From an uncultured Algibacter sp. (lineage in GTDB: Bacteria; Bacteroidota; Bacteroidia; Flavobacteriales; Flavobacteriaceae), in contig NZ_CANLZX010000016.1 in NCBI RefSeq assembly GCF_947495675.1, forward strand, positions 38,812 through 102,811: 64,000 nucleotides of DNA, given 5' to 3'. Within the stretch, counting starts at the first letter, position 1, and each line of letters opens with the position of its first letter. The position numbers and the translations under genes were made by a program. Below the pieces are notes generated by a model that saw only the letters and a list, made by a program, of their open reading frames with translations, was not told where the DNA came from and searched no databases. Positions 28,270 through 38,056 of this stretch are shown here, piece by piece.

Positions 28270-29172
28270 TTATCCATTAATAGCTTCAACAGTTTCAATT
28301 TTCCCAGGTAACATTTCTTTAAGCATGTTTTCAATACCACTTTTTAGGGTGTATGTTGAAGAAGGGCAACCGCTGCAAGCACCTTGAAGCATAACACTTA
28401 CATTTTTACTTGCTGAATCATAAGAAATAAATTGAATATTACCTCCATCACTTGCAACTGCTGGTTTAACATATTCTTCTAAAATATTAATAATTTCTTT
28501 TGAAACATCATCTAAGGTTTCAAAATGACTGTCAATATGTTTCGTAGATTTTTTTAATGTTTCAATGGCTTCTGGTAATACCACTTCTTTTCCTTTTTCA
28601 ATGTAATCCTTAATGAATTCACGAAGTTGGATAGTAATATCTTGCCATTCAATAATGTCATATTTTGTAATAGAAACATAGTTTTCATCAAGAAACACAC
28701 TTTTTACAAACGGAAAATGAAATAACTCAGTAGCTAAAGGTGATAATTTAGCTTCATCAATTGAAGTAAACTCAAATAGTGCAGCAACAATTTTCTTGTT
28801 AGCGACAAATTTCATTACTGCTGGGTTTGGTGTGCTTTCAGCATATACTGTTATGGCTACTTTTTTTTGTGTAGCAGACTCTTCAACTACAATACCTCCG
28901 TCATTTAAATATGCTTCAATTTGTTTTGAAACTTCATCTTGTACATCAACCCATTCTACAATATTATATCGCTCTACAGCAATAAAATTACCAGAGATGT
29001 AAACTTTTTTTACAAATGGTAAATAGAATAATTGTTGTGCTAATGGCGAATTTTTTGCCTCGTCAATATTATTAAACTCAAAACTTTGATGTTTTGTAAT
29101 AAATTGATTTACCTCAAATTTTACTATGGCATTATTGGATGTTTCTTGCACAGAAACCTTGAAAGTGTTCAT
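28270..29172 (-). CDS. NifU/Nfu-type iron-sulfur scaffold with duplicated N-domain
   Basis: Nfu proteins carry Fe-S clusters to client enzymes in the cytoplasm. This 300-residue protein has two tandem Nfu N-terminal domains (about 5-88 and 105-190, each with a DEAK-SPLA segment followed by FPFVK or LPFVK). The C-terminal NifU domain (about 220-297) has its cluster ligands Cys266 and Cys269 in GACSGCPSS. The fold is complete. It is monocistronic. Confidence 0.93.
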   Translation of the reverse strand: MNTFKVSVQETSNNAIVKFEVNQFITKHQSFEFNNIDEAKNSPLAQQLFYLPFVKKVYISGNFIAVERYNIVEWVDVQDEVSKQIEAYLNDGGIVVEESATQKKVAITVYAESTPNPAVMKFVANKKIVAALFEFTSIDEAKLSPLATELFHFPFVKSVFLDENYVSITKYDIIEWQDITIQLREFIKDYIEKGKEVVLPEAIETLKKSTKHIDSHFETLDDVSKEIINILEEYVKPAVASDGGNIQFISYDSASKNVSVMLQGACSGCPSSTYTLKSGIENMLKEMLPGKIETVEAING

Positions 29173-29346
29173 TTCAGCTAATTTTTCACAAAAATACTAA
29201 AAGAAAACTTTAGTTATCCATATATTTGAGTTTTGTTGCCTGTTTAAAAGGCGTTAAGGGTAAGGGCAAGCTTTATCTTTTTTATGTGTAATTTTTTAAG
29301 AATCAAGACGTTTGTATTAAACTAAACCTACTTGGTAATAAAGTTT

Positions 29347-30354
29347 ATGAAATTAAAAAATATCATTTTAGTGGCTATTATGGTAGTGTTTTCTAACATT
29401 GCTACATCCCAGGAAGGAATGCCAATTTATACAGATTATTTAACAGATAATTACTATCTAATTCATCCATCTATGGCTGGTATTGCTAACTGTTCTAAAG
29501 TTAGGCTAACAGCAAGGCAACAATGGTTTGGTCAAGATGATGCTCCAAAGCTTGTTACACTTAGTATGAATGGCAGGATTGGAGATTCTCAATCTGCAAT
29601 TGGAGGTATTTTATATTCAGACAAGAATGGGTATCATTCTCAAAAAGGAGGATATTTAACTTATGCACATCACTTAATGTTTTCTAGAAGTGAAGCAGAT
29701 TTAAATATGTTATCATTTGGTTTAAGTGCTGGATTTATTCAGTATCAATTAGACGAAACTACGTTTTTAGATGGTTCACCAATTGCTGATCCTTTAATTA
29801 GTGGCATTGTACAAAATGAGACTAATTTTAATGTTGACCTGGGCTTCTCATACCATTATCTTGATTTTTATGCGCATGCTACAGTAAAAAATATATTGAA
29901 AAATTCTGGTGTAAACAAAGATCTAGAAATAACAAGTAACTTAAGACGTTACTTAGTTTCTGTTGGGAGTGTTTTTAGTAAATTTGGTAGTGAATGGAGT
30001 TACGAACCTTCATTAATGTTCCAATATAGAGATTTAACTAAAGAATCTAGTATTGATTTAAACGGTAAAGTTTACAAGCAAATGGATTTTGGTAAATTAT
30101 GGGGAGGAGTATCTTACAGACAAAGTTTGGATGGTGCAGAGTATTTAGATGGAACAACTGTAAATAGCCAAAAACTTAATCAAGTAACTGGAATTTTAGG
30201 TGTTAATTATAATGATTTTATGTTTGCATATACATACACATATCAAACCAATCCAATAGTTTTTACTAGTGGTGGGTTTCACCAATTAACACTTGGATAT
30301 AACTTTAGTTGTAAAAGAGAGAAATACTCTTGTAATTGTCCTGCAGTTAATTAA
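29347..30354 (+). CDS. PorP/SprF family type IX secretion outer membrane protein
   Basis: PorP/SprF proteins are outer membrane barrels linked to type IX secretion and to anchoring of secreted adhesins. The 335-residue product has a signal peptide (MKLKNIILVAIMVV and on) and the family opening GMPIYTDYLTDNYYLIHPSMAG with RQQWFG; beta strands continue to the end. I used the ATG at 29347 rather than the TTG at 29332, since the former begins a clean signal peptide. The C-terminus carries three cysteines within 11 residues (SCKREKYSCNCP). No partner adhesin gene is adjacent, so it is an orphan. Confidence 0.9.
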   Translation: MKLKNIILVAIMVVFSNIATSQEGMPIYTDYLTDNYYLIHPSMAGIANCSKVRLTARQQWFGQDDAPKLVTLSMNGRIGDSQSAIGGILYSDKNGYHSQKGGYLTYAHHLMFSRSEADLNMLSFGLSAGFIQYQLDETTFLDGSPIADPLISGIVQNETNFNVDLGFSYHYLDFYAHATVKNILKNSGVNKDLEITSNLRRYLVSVGSVFSKFGSEWSYEPSLMFQYRDLTKESSIDLNGKVYKQMDFGKLWGGVSYRQSLDGAEYLDGTTVNSQKLNQVTGILGVNYNDFMFAYTYTYQTNPIVFTSGGFHQLTLGYNFSCKREKYSCNCPAVN

Positions 30355-30385
30355 ATTGAAAAATTATTTTTTAAAATATTTAATC

Positions 30386-30413
30386 AAAAATCCCGCTTTT
30401 AAGCGGGATTTTT
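30386..30413. terminator. Bidirectional terminator after the PorP/SprF gene
   Basis: Hairpin with stem AAAAATCCCGCTT / AAGCGGGATTTTT (30386-30398 with 30401-30413), giving a U-tract in either direction. It lies between convergent genes. Confidence 0.9.
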
Positions 30414-30438
30414 AATTTCTAAGAAAACATATAAGAGA

Positions 30439-31596
30439 TTATTTCCATGTATATTTCTTTTTCTTAGCTTGCTCTTTAATGGCATTGGTCATGGCATTTT
30501 CTAAATTATTTGCTTTCTCACTTTTTTGATTAGCAATGTAAGACTTGCGTTTTGCATTTAATATTTTAATTTCATTCTGTATTGCTTCGCGTTCTTTACT
30601 TTTATTTAAAACATAAGTTTTAATTTCTAATTTTGTTTTGCCTTTTAATTCTTCAGGAAGTTCTTGGTCTTTGATTTTATTAAGCACGTCTTCTTCTTGT
30701 TCTAAGGCATCAACTAAATCCCAACTTTTATTTTTATATAAATGAGAGCTTTTACTAATGGTTCTTTTTACAGCATTAGCTTTACTATAGCCACTTGCAT
30801 TCATATCTTGTTCTGCTTGAAGTGCCATTTTTTTGCTTCCTCTAGAGCCGTAAGCCACATAAGTTTTATTTAGCCTTTGGTTCAAAATTAAAATATCATC
30901 ATCATAAGGAGATGCAATATGTACTGTTGCTCTGTTTTGATTAATAGCCATATAATCGCCATGTGTTAATTGAGCACCATCTTTCCAATGAGATGAAATA
31001 CCCTGATTATAATCACCACAAAAAATAGTATTTATAGTTATATCTTTTTCGTTTGCATTTAAAGAGACATCTTTATAATTTACTTTTCCTTGGGTAAAAG
31101 GTTCGTTTCCAGCAATAAAAATAAGTTTTAAATCGTCTGCATTTTTACCCCAGTTTAATTGATTTAATGAGGTTTGAATTACTTGTCCACAATATTCTTC
31201 TCCACCATTTGTTGTTAAAGAGAAAAGCTCTTTGGAGATGTCGTCTAAATCGTCACTAAAAGCTAAAACTTGCCTAATATAGCCTTCTCTTCCGTTTAAT
31301 CTATCATTGCCATACTCGTATAAAGCAATTTGTAAATTTGGCTTTTTATTACCACATTTTGCATACGATAATTCGTTTACTATATCCCAAAGTTGTGCTT
31401 TAGCTTGGTCAATTAACCCATCCATACTATTGCTAGTATCTAATAAAAGTGCGACTTTAATAAATTGTTTATTGGGTTCGTAATTTTCTGGTTTAGTATT
31501 GTTAAATGCAACAGATTGTTTTTTGCTATTTGCATTACAAGATAAAAACCCTATTAATGTAAAACTTAATAAAAGTGTTTTGAAATACGTTTTCAT
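30439..31596 (-). CDS. VWA-domain lipoprotein
   Basis: A 385-residue lipoprotein (Cys20 followed by NANSKK, no acidic export signal). A von Willebrand factor A-like domain spans about residues 45-225, with the metal-site motif DTSNSM at about 53-58. The rest (about 255-385) is helical, Lys/Glu-rich and probably coiled coil. VWA domains bind protein partners through a metal ion; the partner is unknown. It is transcribed alone. Confidence 0.85.
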   Translation of the reverse strand: MKTYFKTLLLSFTLIGFLSCNANSKKQSVAFNNTKPENYEPNKQFIKVALLLDTSNSMDGLIDQAKAQLWDIVNELSYAKCGNKKPNLQIALYEYGNDRLNGREGYIRQVLAFSDDLDDISKELFSLTTNGGEEYCGQVIQTSLNQLNWGKNADDLKLIFIAGNEPFTQGKVNYKDVSLNANEKDITINTIFCGDYNQGISSHWKDGAQLTHGDYMAINQNRATVHIASPYDDDILILNQRLNKTYVAYGSRGSKKMALQAEQDMNASGYSKANAVKRTISKSSHLYKNKSWDLVDALEQEEDVLNKIKDQELPEELKGKTKLEIKTYVLNKSKEREAIQNEIKILNAKRKSYIANQKSEKANNLENAMTNAIKEQAKKKKYTWK

Positions 31597-31818
31597 GATT
31601 TTTTGTTTTTTGATTAATGTTAAAATTGCTACACCGTAAAACTATGTTCAACTTAATTGTTAAAAAAAGTAGAATGAGTAATACAGTAAGTTAAATGAGT
31701 AAACGCATCTTTTAAGTTTGTAAAGGCATCTTTTTAGTGTTTTAAACTATCATTTTTGTTAAACCATCATTTTATTAAACCAAGTAAAGTGCGTAAGTTT
31801 ATCTACTTAAAATAAAGT

Positions 31819-33999
31819 ATGCAGTTGGGTGTAAAATATTTATGTGTGTTTATATTAGTTTTGAGCAGTATTTTTTTAAATGCTCAAAACAATGATGTTT
31901 TAAATCGTGGACCAAAATTTACAATTCGAGGTTCGGTGGTTGAAAGCGATACTCAAAAACCCATTGAAAATGTTAATATTGAAGTTAATGGAGGTGGTTA
32001 CTCTGCTACTGATGTTTTTGGAGAGTTTAGAATTGAAGCTAGAAAAGGCGACGAACTTACTATTAGGCATAAAGATTTTGAAACCGTTTTTTATATTATT
32101 CAAAGTAATGAACGTATTAAAGTAGAAGTAGAAGCTAATGATAACGAAGACGTAAAAAAATCTAAGTTTAAATCCATTTCAAGAACCCCAAGAGAGTCGT
32201 TTAAACCATTAATAGATTCTGCCGAAGTTTATTTAAAAAAGGATGCAAAGACAAGTATACAATTTATTGCAGATGCGTTATCAGAAAGTAATTCTACCAA
32301 GCAAAATGGAGAAGCCTACGAGGTTTTAGGAGATATTTATATGTATTGGAAACAATACGATTTAGCGGTTTCAAATTATAGAATTAGTTTACAAAACACC
32401 AAAGCGAACGTTGTTTCATTAAAGCTAGCAAAAGCCTATATGCAGAATAAAAACTATCAAGAAAGTTTGCAGGCATATAACGGAGTTAACAAAAGTGAAT
32501 TAACTAATTGGCAGTTATGTAATTTATACGAAGGCCTTGGCGACGTGTATCTTTTAACAAAATCGTACAACCTTTCTTTAGGTGCTTATCAAGATGGATT
32601 ACAAGTAGCGCAAAAGCATTTAATAACTCCAAAAATTACCGATTTAAACTCTAAAATAGCTCAAACATATAATGCTAAGGGAGAAACACAAAAAGCACAA
32701 GGTTTTTTTAATAAATCTATGAAGCTGGCTAATAGCGAAAACAAAAAACGAGCTGTTGAAGAACAAATTAAAGTGGCAGATTTTAAAAATGAAGTCAATA
32801 ATTATTCTGATGAAATTGAATTAAGAAAAGAAGCTTTAAATACCATAAGTGAAATTGAAAATGAGGCAGATTTTATAAATAACGAAAGTGCATTAACACC
32901 CCAAAAACAAAATTATAAGATTGGTAATGCATACGCATCTCAACGCGATTATGGTAATGCTATTCCTTATCTAGAGAAAAGTATTAAAGAAGCAGACAGT
33001 AAGGAAGATTTAATTGTTCAAAAAGATGCAACCAGAAAACTATCTGAAGTTTATAGAGATGCAGGACAGTTTGATAAAGCATTATTAGCCTATCAAGATT
33101 ATGTGGAATTAGTTGATAAACTTTATTCTAAAAAAGAACAAGAGATTTCGCAAGCAGCAAGATTTAGTAAAGATATTGTTAGTAAACAGAACCGGATTTC
33201 GAGTTTAGAAAGTGATAGAGCATTATCTGAGAGTAAGTATCAATTATCTAAAGAGCAGGCTAAACGCCAAAAACTAATTATTTATTCTTTAATTGGTGGG
33301 CTAATCCTATTGCTTATAGGAGCATTTTTAATGTATAAATATATAAAGCAACAACGCTTAGCTAATAATTTATTGGCCTTAAAAAGTTTGCGTAGTCAAA
33401 TGAATCCGCATTTTATTTTTAATGCTTTAAACTCTGTAAACAGTTTTATAGCATCAAATGATGAACGGACAGCAAACAAATATTTAACAGATTTCTCACT
33501 TTTAATGAGAGCTGTTTTAGAAAATAGTGAAGAAGATTTTATACCACTTGAAAAAGAAATAAAACTTTTAGAATTATACACCAAACTAGAACATTTTAGA
33601 TTTCAAGACAAATTTGATTATACAATACATGTAGATGAAAGTATTGCAGTAAAAGATTTTGTAATACCGCCTATGCTATTACAACCATATATTGAAAATG
33701 CCGTTTGGCATGGGTTGCGATACAAAAAAACTAAGGGTCACCTAAATATAGCTATTAAACAAAGTACGCCAAATGAAATTAAAATTATCATTACAGATGA
33801 TGGTATAGGACGCGAAAAATCAATAGCATTAAAAACTAAAAATCAACAAAAGCAAAACTCAAAAGGCATGGGTAATATTAAAAAGCGCGTGTCTATTTTA
33901 AACGAGATGTATAAAGATAAAGTTGATGTGTTGATTGATGATTTTCAAAATAAAGAAGATGCAGGTACAAAAGTAATAGTAACACTTAAAAAGGATTAA
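31819..33999 (+). CDS. LytS-like sensor histidine kinase with TPR sensor region
   Basis: A 726-residue membrane kinase. Order: signal peptide (1-23), a carboxypeptidase-D regulatory-like beta domain (about 34-100; FTIRGSVVESDTQKPIENVN), TPR repeats (about 155-440), a coiled coil, one membrane helix (about 485-508), the His_kinase domain with phospho-acceptor His531 in MNPHFIFNALNS, and an ATPase domain with ITDDGIGREKS. The response regulator follows after 31 bases. The beta domain plus TPRs as an extracytoplasmic sensor is common in Bacteroidota; the signal is unknown. Confidence 0.92.
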   Translation: MQLGVKYLCVFILVLSSIFLNAQNNDVLNRGPKFTIRGSVVESDTQKPIENVNIEVNGGGYSATDVFGEFRIEARKGDELTIRHKDFETVFYIIQSNERIKVEVEANDNEDVKKSKFKSISRTPRESFKPLIDSAEVYLKKDAKTSIQFIADALSESNSTKQNGEAYEVLGDIYMYWKQYDLAVSNYRISLQNTKANVVSLKLAKAYMQNKNYQESLQAYNGVNKSELTNWQLCNLYEGLGDVYLLTKSYNLSLGAYQDGLQVAQKHLITPKITDLNSKIAQTYNAKGETQKAQGFFNKSMKLANSENKKRAVEEQIKVADFKNEVNNYSDEIELRKEALNTISEIENEADFINNESALTPQKQNYKIGNAYASQRDYGNAIPYLEKSIKEADSKEDLIVQKDATRKLSEVYRDAGQFDKALLAYQDYVELVDKLYSKKEQEISQAARFSKDIVSKQNRISSLESDRALSESKYQLSKEQAKRQKLIIYSLIGGLILLLIGAFLMYKYIKQQRLANNLLALKSLRSQMNPHFIFNALNSVNSFIASNDERTANKYLTDFSLLMRAVLENSEEDFIPLEKEIKLLELYTKLEHFRFQDKFDYTIHVDESIAVKDFVIPPMLLQPYIENAVWHGLRYKKTKGHLNIAIKQSTPNEIKIIITDDGIGREKSIALKTKNQQKQNSKGMGNIKKRVSILNEMYKDKVDVLIDDFQNKEDAGTKVIVTLKKD

Positions 34000-34030
34000 G
34001 AAATTAGTAAAGTCTCTTTAAATAAATAAT

Positions 34031-34765
34031 ATGAAACTAACCTCAATTATAGTCGAAGACGAAGAAACCAGTAGGGATATTTTAAAAAATTACCTCAATA
34101 AATACTGTCCAAATGTAACTATTTTAGGTGAAGCAGCTAATGTTGAAGAAGCTTTGGTTTTAATTAGAAATAACGATTTAGATTTAGTATTTCTAGACGT
34201 AGAAATGCCTTATGGAAACGCCTTCGATTTACTTGATAAAGTTGGTGATGTAAATTTTGAAACTATTTTTGTAACTGCCTATAACCATTATGCAATAGAT
34301 GCTTTAAATGCACATGCTAGTTACTATTTAATGAAACCAATTTCTATTGACGAGCTTATTAAAGCCGTAGATTACGTTACAGAAATAAAAACTAAAGAAG
34401 ATGCACTACAAGATGAAATACTTGTGCCTAAAACAAATGCGGTTGCAGGTAAAATTACTATTCCACAATTAGATGGTTTTGAAATATTAAATACTGTAGA
34501 TATTCTGTATTGTAAAGCAGATGATAATTATACAGAGATTTATTTAAACAATAATAAAAAGAAACTAGTAAGTAAAACACTTAAGTATTTTGAAGAAGCA
34601 TTAATCAATTCTGGTTTTGCACGCGTACATAAATCTTACCTAGTTAATGTAAATGAAGTTGTGAAATATATCAAAGGAAAGGGCGGAAGCGTATTATTAA
34701 GTAATGGAAAACAAGTCATGGTTTCTGCCTCAAAAAAATCAGAATTATTATCATATTTTAAATAA
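34031..34765 (+). CDS. LytTR-family response regulator
   Basis: Partner of the kinase just upstream. The 244-residue protein has a receiver domain (about 1-120; acidic pocket in VEDEE, phospho-acceptor Asp56 in VFLDVEMP, then FVTAY) and a C-terminal LytTR DNA-binding domain (about 145-243; VDILYCKADDNYTEIYL, RVHKSYLVN). It regulates unknown promoters by binding DNA as a dimer. The carbonic anhydrase-like gene starts 13 bases after its stop, so may be co-transcribed. Confidence 0.94.
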   Translation: MKLTSIIVEDEETSRDILKNYLNKYCPNVTILGEAANVEEALVLIRNNDLDLVFLDVEMPYGNAFDLLDKVGDVNFETIFVTAYNHYAIDALNAHASYYLMKPISIDELIKAVDYVTEIKTKEDALQDEILVPKTNAVAGKITIPQLDGFEILNTVDILYCKADDNYTEIYLNNNKKKLVSKTLKYFEEALINSGFARVHKSYLVNVNEVVKYIKGKGGSVLLSNGKQVMVSASKKSELLSYFK

Positions 34766-34778
34766 AAAATCTATTCTT

Positions 34779-35294
34779 ATGCCAGTAATAAAAACAGTTA
34801 GAGGAAATTCACCTATAATACCAGAAGATTGTTTCATTGCAGAAAATGCAACCATAGTTGGTGAAGTAATCATGGGTAATCAATGTAGTATTTGGTTTAG
34901 TGCCGTAGTTCGCGGTGATGTTAACTTTATAAAAATGGGTAATAAGGTAAATATTCAAGACGGCGCTGTCATTCACGGCACCTACCAAAAGGCAGGCACA
35001 ACCATTGGCAACAATGTCTCTATTGGGCATAATGCCTTGGTACACGGCTGTACCATTCAAGATAATGTTTTAGTTGGTATGGGCAGTATCATTATGGATG
35101 GTTGCGTAATAGAAAGCAATAGTATAGTGGCTGCAGGCGCTGTTTTAACTCAAAACACAGTTGTAGAATCGGGAAGTATTTATGCAGGTGTGCCAGCTAA
35201 AAAAGTTAAAAATGTAAGCAAAGCACATATTGAAGGTGAAATAAACCGCATTGCAGATGCTTATATAAAATATTCAAGTTGGTTTAAAGAATAA
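34779..35294 (+). CDS. Gamma carbonic anhydrase-like hexapeptide-repeat protein
   Basis: A left-handed beta-helix protein of the YrdA/CaiE group. From the ATG at 34779 it has 171 residues with hexapeptide repeats (VNIQDGAVIHG, TIGNNVSIGHNALVHG). The three zinc-ligand histidines are present in VIHGT, IGHNA and LVHGC, and FSAVVRGDVN precedes them. A longer frame exists from 34704, but it overlaps the regulator gene and adds 25 residues foreign to the family. Carbonic anhydrase activity is not certain in this subgroup. Confidence 0.9.
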   Translation: MPVIKTVRGNSPIIPEDCFIAENATIVGEVIMGNQCSIWFSAVVRGDVNFIKMGNKVNIQDGAVIHGTYQKAGTTIGNNVSIGHNALVHGCTIQDNVLVGMGSIIMDGCVIESNSIVAAGAVLTQNTVVESGSIYAGVPAKKVKNVSKAHIEGEINRIADAYIKYSSWFKE

Positions 35295-35399
35295 TTTGGT
35301 AACCTATGCATGTTTAAGATGCTTATTTTAGTGAAATTATTTTTTTATGTTTACCAAAAAGAAGAAGGGCTTTAATAACCCTAGACAGTAATAATTCTT

Positions 35400-36179
35400 T
35401 TAAAAATCAAGATATTTAACAACGAAATTTTCACCTAAAAGTTGTTTCATCACATTTAGATTTCCATTAGTGTAAAATTCATTTAGAGCCTGTGTAGTTT
35501 TAGTGTTTAATAAATCATTTTTTTCTAAAACAGCTCTGGTTTGCCTTGCTACAGCCTCACCAGAATCAATAATTTTAACATGATTTGGTAGTAAATCTAT
35601 TAGTATTGGAATTAAATAAGGGTAGTGTGTACAACCTAAAACTAAATAATCAATGTTAGCCTTAATCATAGGTTCTAAATAAATTTTTAAAAGCGCCTTC
35701 ATTTCTTCAGATTGTAGCTTGCCACTTTCTATAAGTTCAACAATACCATCGCCAATTTTTTCAACAATTTTTATATCATTAGCAAATAAGTTTGCTGTTT
35801 TAGAAAATAACTCACTAGTTAAAGTGCCTTTAGTTGCCAATATTCCAACAGCATTAGTTTTTGTTTTTAAAGCAGCTGGCTTTATAGCTGGTTCTATCCC
35901 AATAAAAGGGATGTCGTAATTTGATCTTAAGTAATCTATAGCGTTGGTAGTTGCCGTGTTACAAGCCACAACAATAAGCTTGCAATTTTTACTTATTAAA
36001 TATTCGGTATTTTTTATACTTAAATCAATTATAGCTTCTTTTCCTTTTGGTCCATATGGCGCATTTGCACTATCAGCTAAATAAATAGTACGCTCATTTG
36101 GCAGTATTGAATAGATTTCTTTCCAGATGGAAGTACCACCAACACCAGAATCAAATATGCCAATAGGGTTGTGTTTCAT
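35400..36179 (-). CDS. murI: Glutamate racemase
   Basis: MurI makes D-glutamate for peptidoglycan in the cytoplasm. The 259-residue protein has the two catalytic cysteines in VVACNTATTNA and VLGCTHYPYL, with the first Asp region IFDSGVGGTS and the segment ADSANAPYGPKG. All conserved blocks are present. It lies 3' of the skp pair on the same strand with a terminator between, so is transcribed separately. Confidence 0.96.
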   Translation of the reverse strand: MKHNPIGIFDSGVGGTSIWKEIYSILPNERTIYLADSANAPYGPKGKEAIIDLSIKNTEYLISKNCKLIVVACNTATTNAIDYLRSNYDIPFIGIEPAIKPAALKTKTNAVGILATKGTLTSELFSKTANLFANDIKIVEKIGDGIVELIESGKLQSEEMKALLKIYLEPMIKANIDYLVLGCTHYPYLIPILIDLLPNHVKIIDSGEAVARQTRAVLEKNDLLNTKTTQALNEFYTNGNLNVMKQLLGENFVVKYLDF

Positions 36180-36296
36180 AAAAACATAAATGTAAGTTTG
36201 TTCAAGTAAAATAACGAGGAATGCACAATAAAGCTAATTTATTTAAAAATAAATAATTCTATTATAATAATCTTTAAACTATAATTTTTTAATAAA

Positions 36297-36324
36297 AAAA
36301 GCTGCCTTAAAAAAAGCAGCTTTT
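36297..36324 (-). terminator. Terminator of the porG-uppS-bamA-skp cluster
   Basis: A 9-bp stem, AAAAGCTGC (36297-36305) with GCAGCTTTT (36316-36324). An A-run to its left gives a U-tract on the minus strand, shortly after the second skp stop. Confidence 0.85.
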
Positions 36325-36348
36325 AAATATATTGTGATAAATTTTATT

Positions 36349-36849
36349 TTAGATGCCTAATTGTTTTTTTACATCTGCTAAAATATCTGTACCGTTAGCT
36401 ACAATTAAAGTAGCTCTGTCTAGAACATATTCGTAACCTTTAGCTTTAGCAACTTCATTTATTGCATTCATGGCAGCTTCTTGAATAGGTTTAAATAATT
36501 CAGCTTCTTTGTTAGCTAAATCTTTTTGAGCATCTGCTCTAAATTGTTGAATACGTTGTTGTTTTTCTTGAAGCTCTAAACCTCTTTTTTGGTTTTCTTC
36601 ATCTGTTTTTGTAGATGCTTCAGCTTCATATTGCTTAACTGTATTTTGGTATTCTGTAATTGATGCTTGAATATCTGTTTGGTAGGTTTTACCTAATGCT
36701 TCAATTTCTGCTTGAGCCGTTTTTGCTGCTGGCATTGCTGCAATCAATTCTTGTGTATTTATATGTGCAACTTTACTTTGCGCTTGTGTAAAGCTTACTG
36801 CTGCAATACATAATACAGTTGCTAATAAGAGAGTTTTAATTTGTTTCAT
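36349..36849 (-). CDS. OmpH/Skp-family periplasmic chaperone
   Basis: Skp-type chaperones hold unfolded outer membrane proteins on their way to BamA. The 166-residue protein has a signal peptide (1-23) and the family opening KVAHINTQELIAAMPAAK. A coiled-coil arm follows (about 45-130), and the closing helix-strand AKAKGYEYVLDRA. It is the second of two skp paralogues, 34 bases after the first and downstream of bamA, the usual Bacteroidota order. Confidence 0.93.
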   Translation of the reverse strand: MKQIKTLLLATVLCIAAVSFTQAQSKVAHINTQELIAAMPAAKTAQAEIEALGKTYQTDIQASITEYQNTVKQYEAEASTKTDEENQKRGLELQEKQQRIQQFRADAQKDLANKEAELFKPIQEAAMNAINEVAKAKGYEYVLDRATLIVANGTDILADVKKQLGI

Positions 36850-36883
36850 TTTAAATAGTATTAATTGTGTTATAAATTTATTA

Positions 36884-37882
36884 TTAGTTATTGTTTATAC
36901 TGTCTTTTGCCTTTTGGCGTTCTTCTAATATTTTTTTCTTTCTAGCTTCTAAAGCTTTTTTTCTTGCTTCTCTTTCCGCTAATTTCTTTTGTCTGTTTTC
37001 TTCTATTAGTTCTTCTTTTGTTTTAGTAACTCCTTCTGTTGTTGTTTTAGCAGTTTTAATTGCTTCTTCTTCAGTTTTTTTAGCAGTTCCAGTTGTATTA
37101 CTACTTCTAGCGTCTAATTTTGCCTGCTTTGCTTTTTCTCTATCTTCTAATACTTTTTGGCGTCTAGCTTCTGCTTCTTTTTTCTTAGCTTCTCTAGCTG
37201 CTAATATTTCTTGTCTGCGTTTTTCAACAGCACTTTCTCTAGCTGCTTTCTTTTCTTCTAAAGCTTTTTCTCTAGCTTCCAACTCCTCATTTATTTCAGG
37301 AATTATTTCTTCACTTTCGGCAGCTTTACGTTCTGCTTTTGTGTTAGCTTGTTGACGTTTAGATGATCTGGTTATACTTCTTAATACTTGTTCACTTACA
37401 TCTAGTGATTTATTAGAGTATAGCATGTTAGTTTCAGTCTTATCTAAGATAATATCGTATTTCCTGCCTTCTGCCATATCTTGAACGGCTGAAAATATTT
37501 GATCTTGTATAGGCTGCATTAACTGCTTTTTTTGAATAAACAAATCGCCATTAGGTCCAAAACGCTTTTGTTGATAATCTAGAATTTCGTTTTCTTCAAA
37601 AGTGATATCTTCTTCACGTTCATCAATCAATTCTTTTGTTAAAAGCGCTTTTTCATTACTTAAATCTTTTCGCTTTTGCTCAACAGCTGTTAATTTTGAT
37701 TGAATCTCATTTTTCCATTTTTGAGCTTTATCTTCTAATTGTGCTGTTGCTTCTTGATATTCTGGAACATTCTCTAAAATATACTCGGTATCTATATAAG
37801 CTATTCTTACCCCGCGTTGAGCGTTGGCATAAAAGCTTAACATAAAAACTAATGTCAGTAAAAAAAGAACGTTGTTTCTCAT
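36884..37882 (-). CDS. OmpH/Skp-family protein with long charged C-terminal extension
   Basis: The first 170 residues are a complete Skp-like module (signal peptide, VRIAYIDTEYILENVPEYQEA, coiled-coil arm, GRKYDIILDKTETNMLY). A 160-residue tail made almost only of Glu, Lys, Arg and Ala follows (about 173-332), with repeating EARRQKVLEDREKAKQ-type heptads. The tail is likely a long helix or coiled coil and about doubles the usual length. Paired long and short OmpH genes after bamA also occur in Porphyromonas. The role of the tail is unknown. Confidence 0.9.
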   Translation of the reverse strand: MRNNVLFLLTLVFMLSFYANAQRGVRIAYIDTEYILENVPEYQEATAQLEDKAQKWKNEIQSKLTAVEQKRKDLSNEKALLTKELIDEREEDITFEENEILDYQQKRFGPNGDLFIQKKQLMQPIQDQIFSAVQDMAEGRKYDIILDKTETNMLYSNKSLDVSEQVLRSITRSSKRQQANTKAERKAAESEEIIPEINEELEAREKALEEKKAARESAVEKRRQEILAAREAKKKEAEARRQKVLEDREKAKQAKLDARSSNTTGTAKKTEEEAIKTAKTTTEGVTKTKEELIEENRQKKLAEREARKKALEARKKKILEERQKAKDSINNN

Positions 37883-38056
37883 CTGTTTTAATATTTTATA
37901 ATTTATGGCATATAAATTCTAAAAATGACAGATGATTTTTTCTGCCTTTTAGAATTGTATTTTCAAAATTAACGAATTTTAATCTTAAAAATTTCAATTC
38001 TGTTGCAAATCATCAAAGTGTTATTAGAAAATATCGTGCCAAAGTATTTTTTTTGT

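Noticed and set aside
29332..29346. TTG start for the PorP/SprF gene
   Set aside because: The ATG five codons later begins a regular signal peptide.
34704..34778. Upstream extension of the carbonic anhydrase-like gene
   Set aside because: The added 25 residues overlap the response regulator gene and lie outside the family; ATG 34779 gives the normal start.
36891..37355. Open frame antisense to the long Skp gene
   Set aside because: It mirrors the low-complexity Glu/Lys/Ala tail on the other strand, giving Ser/Leu/Phe-rich nonsense without family features.
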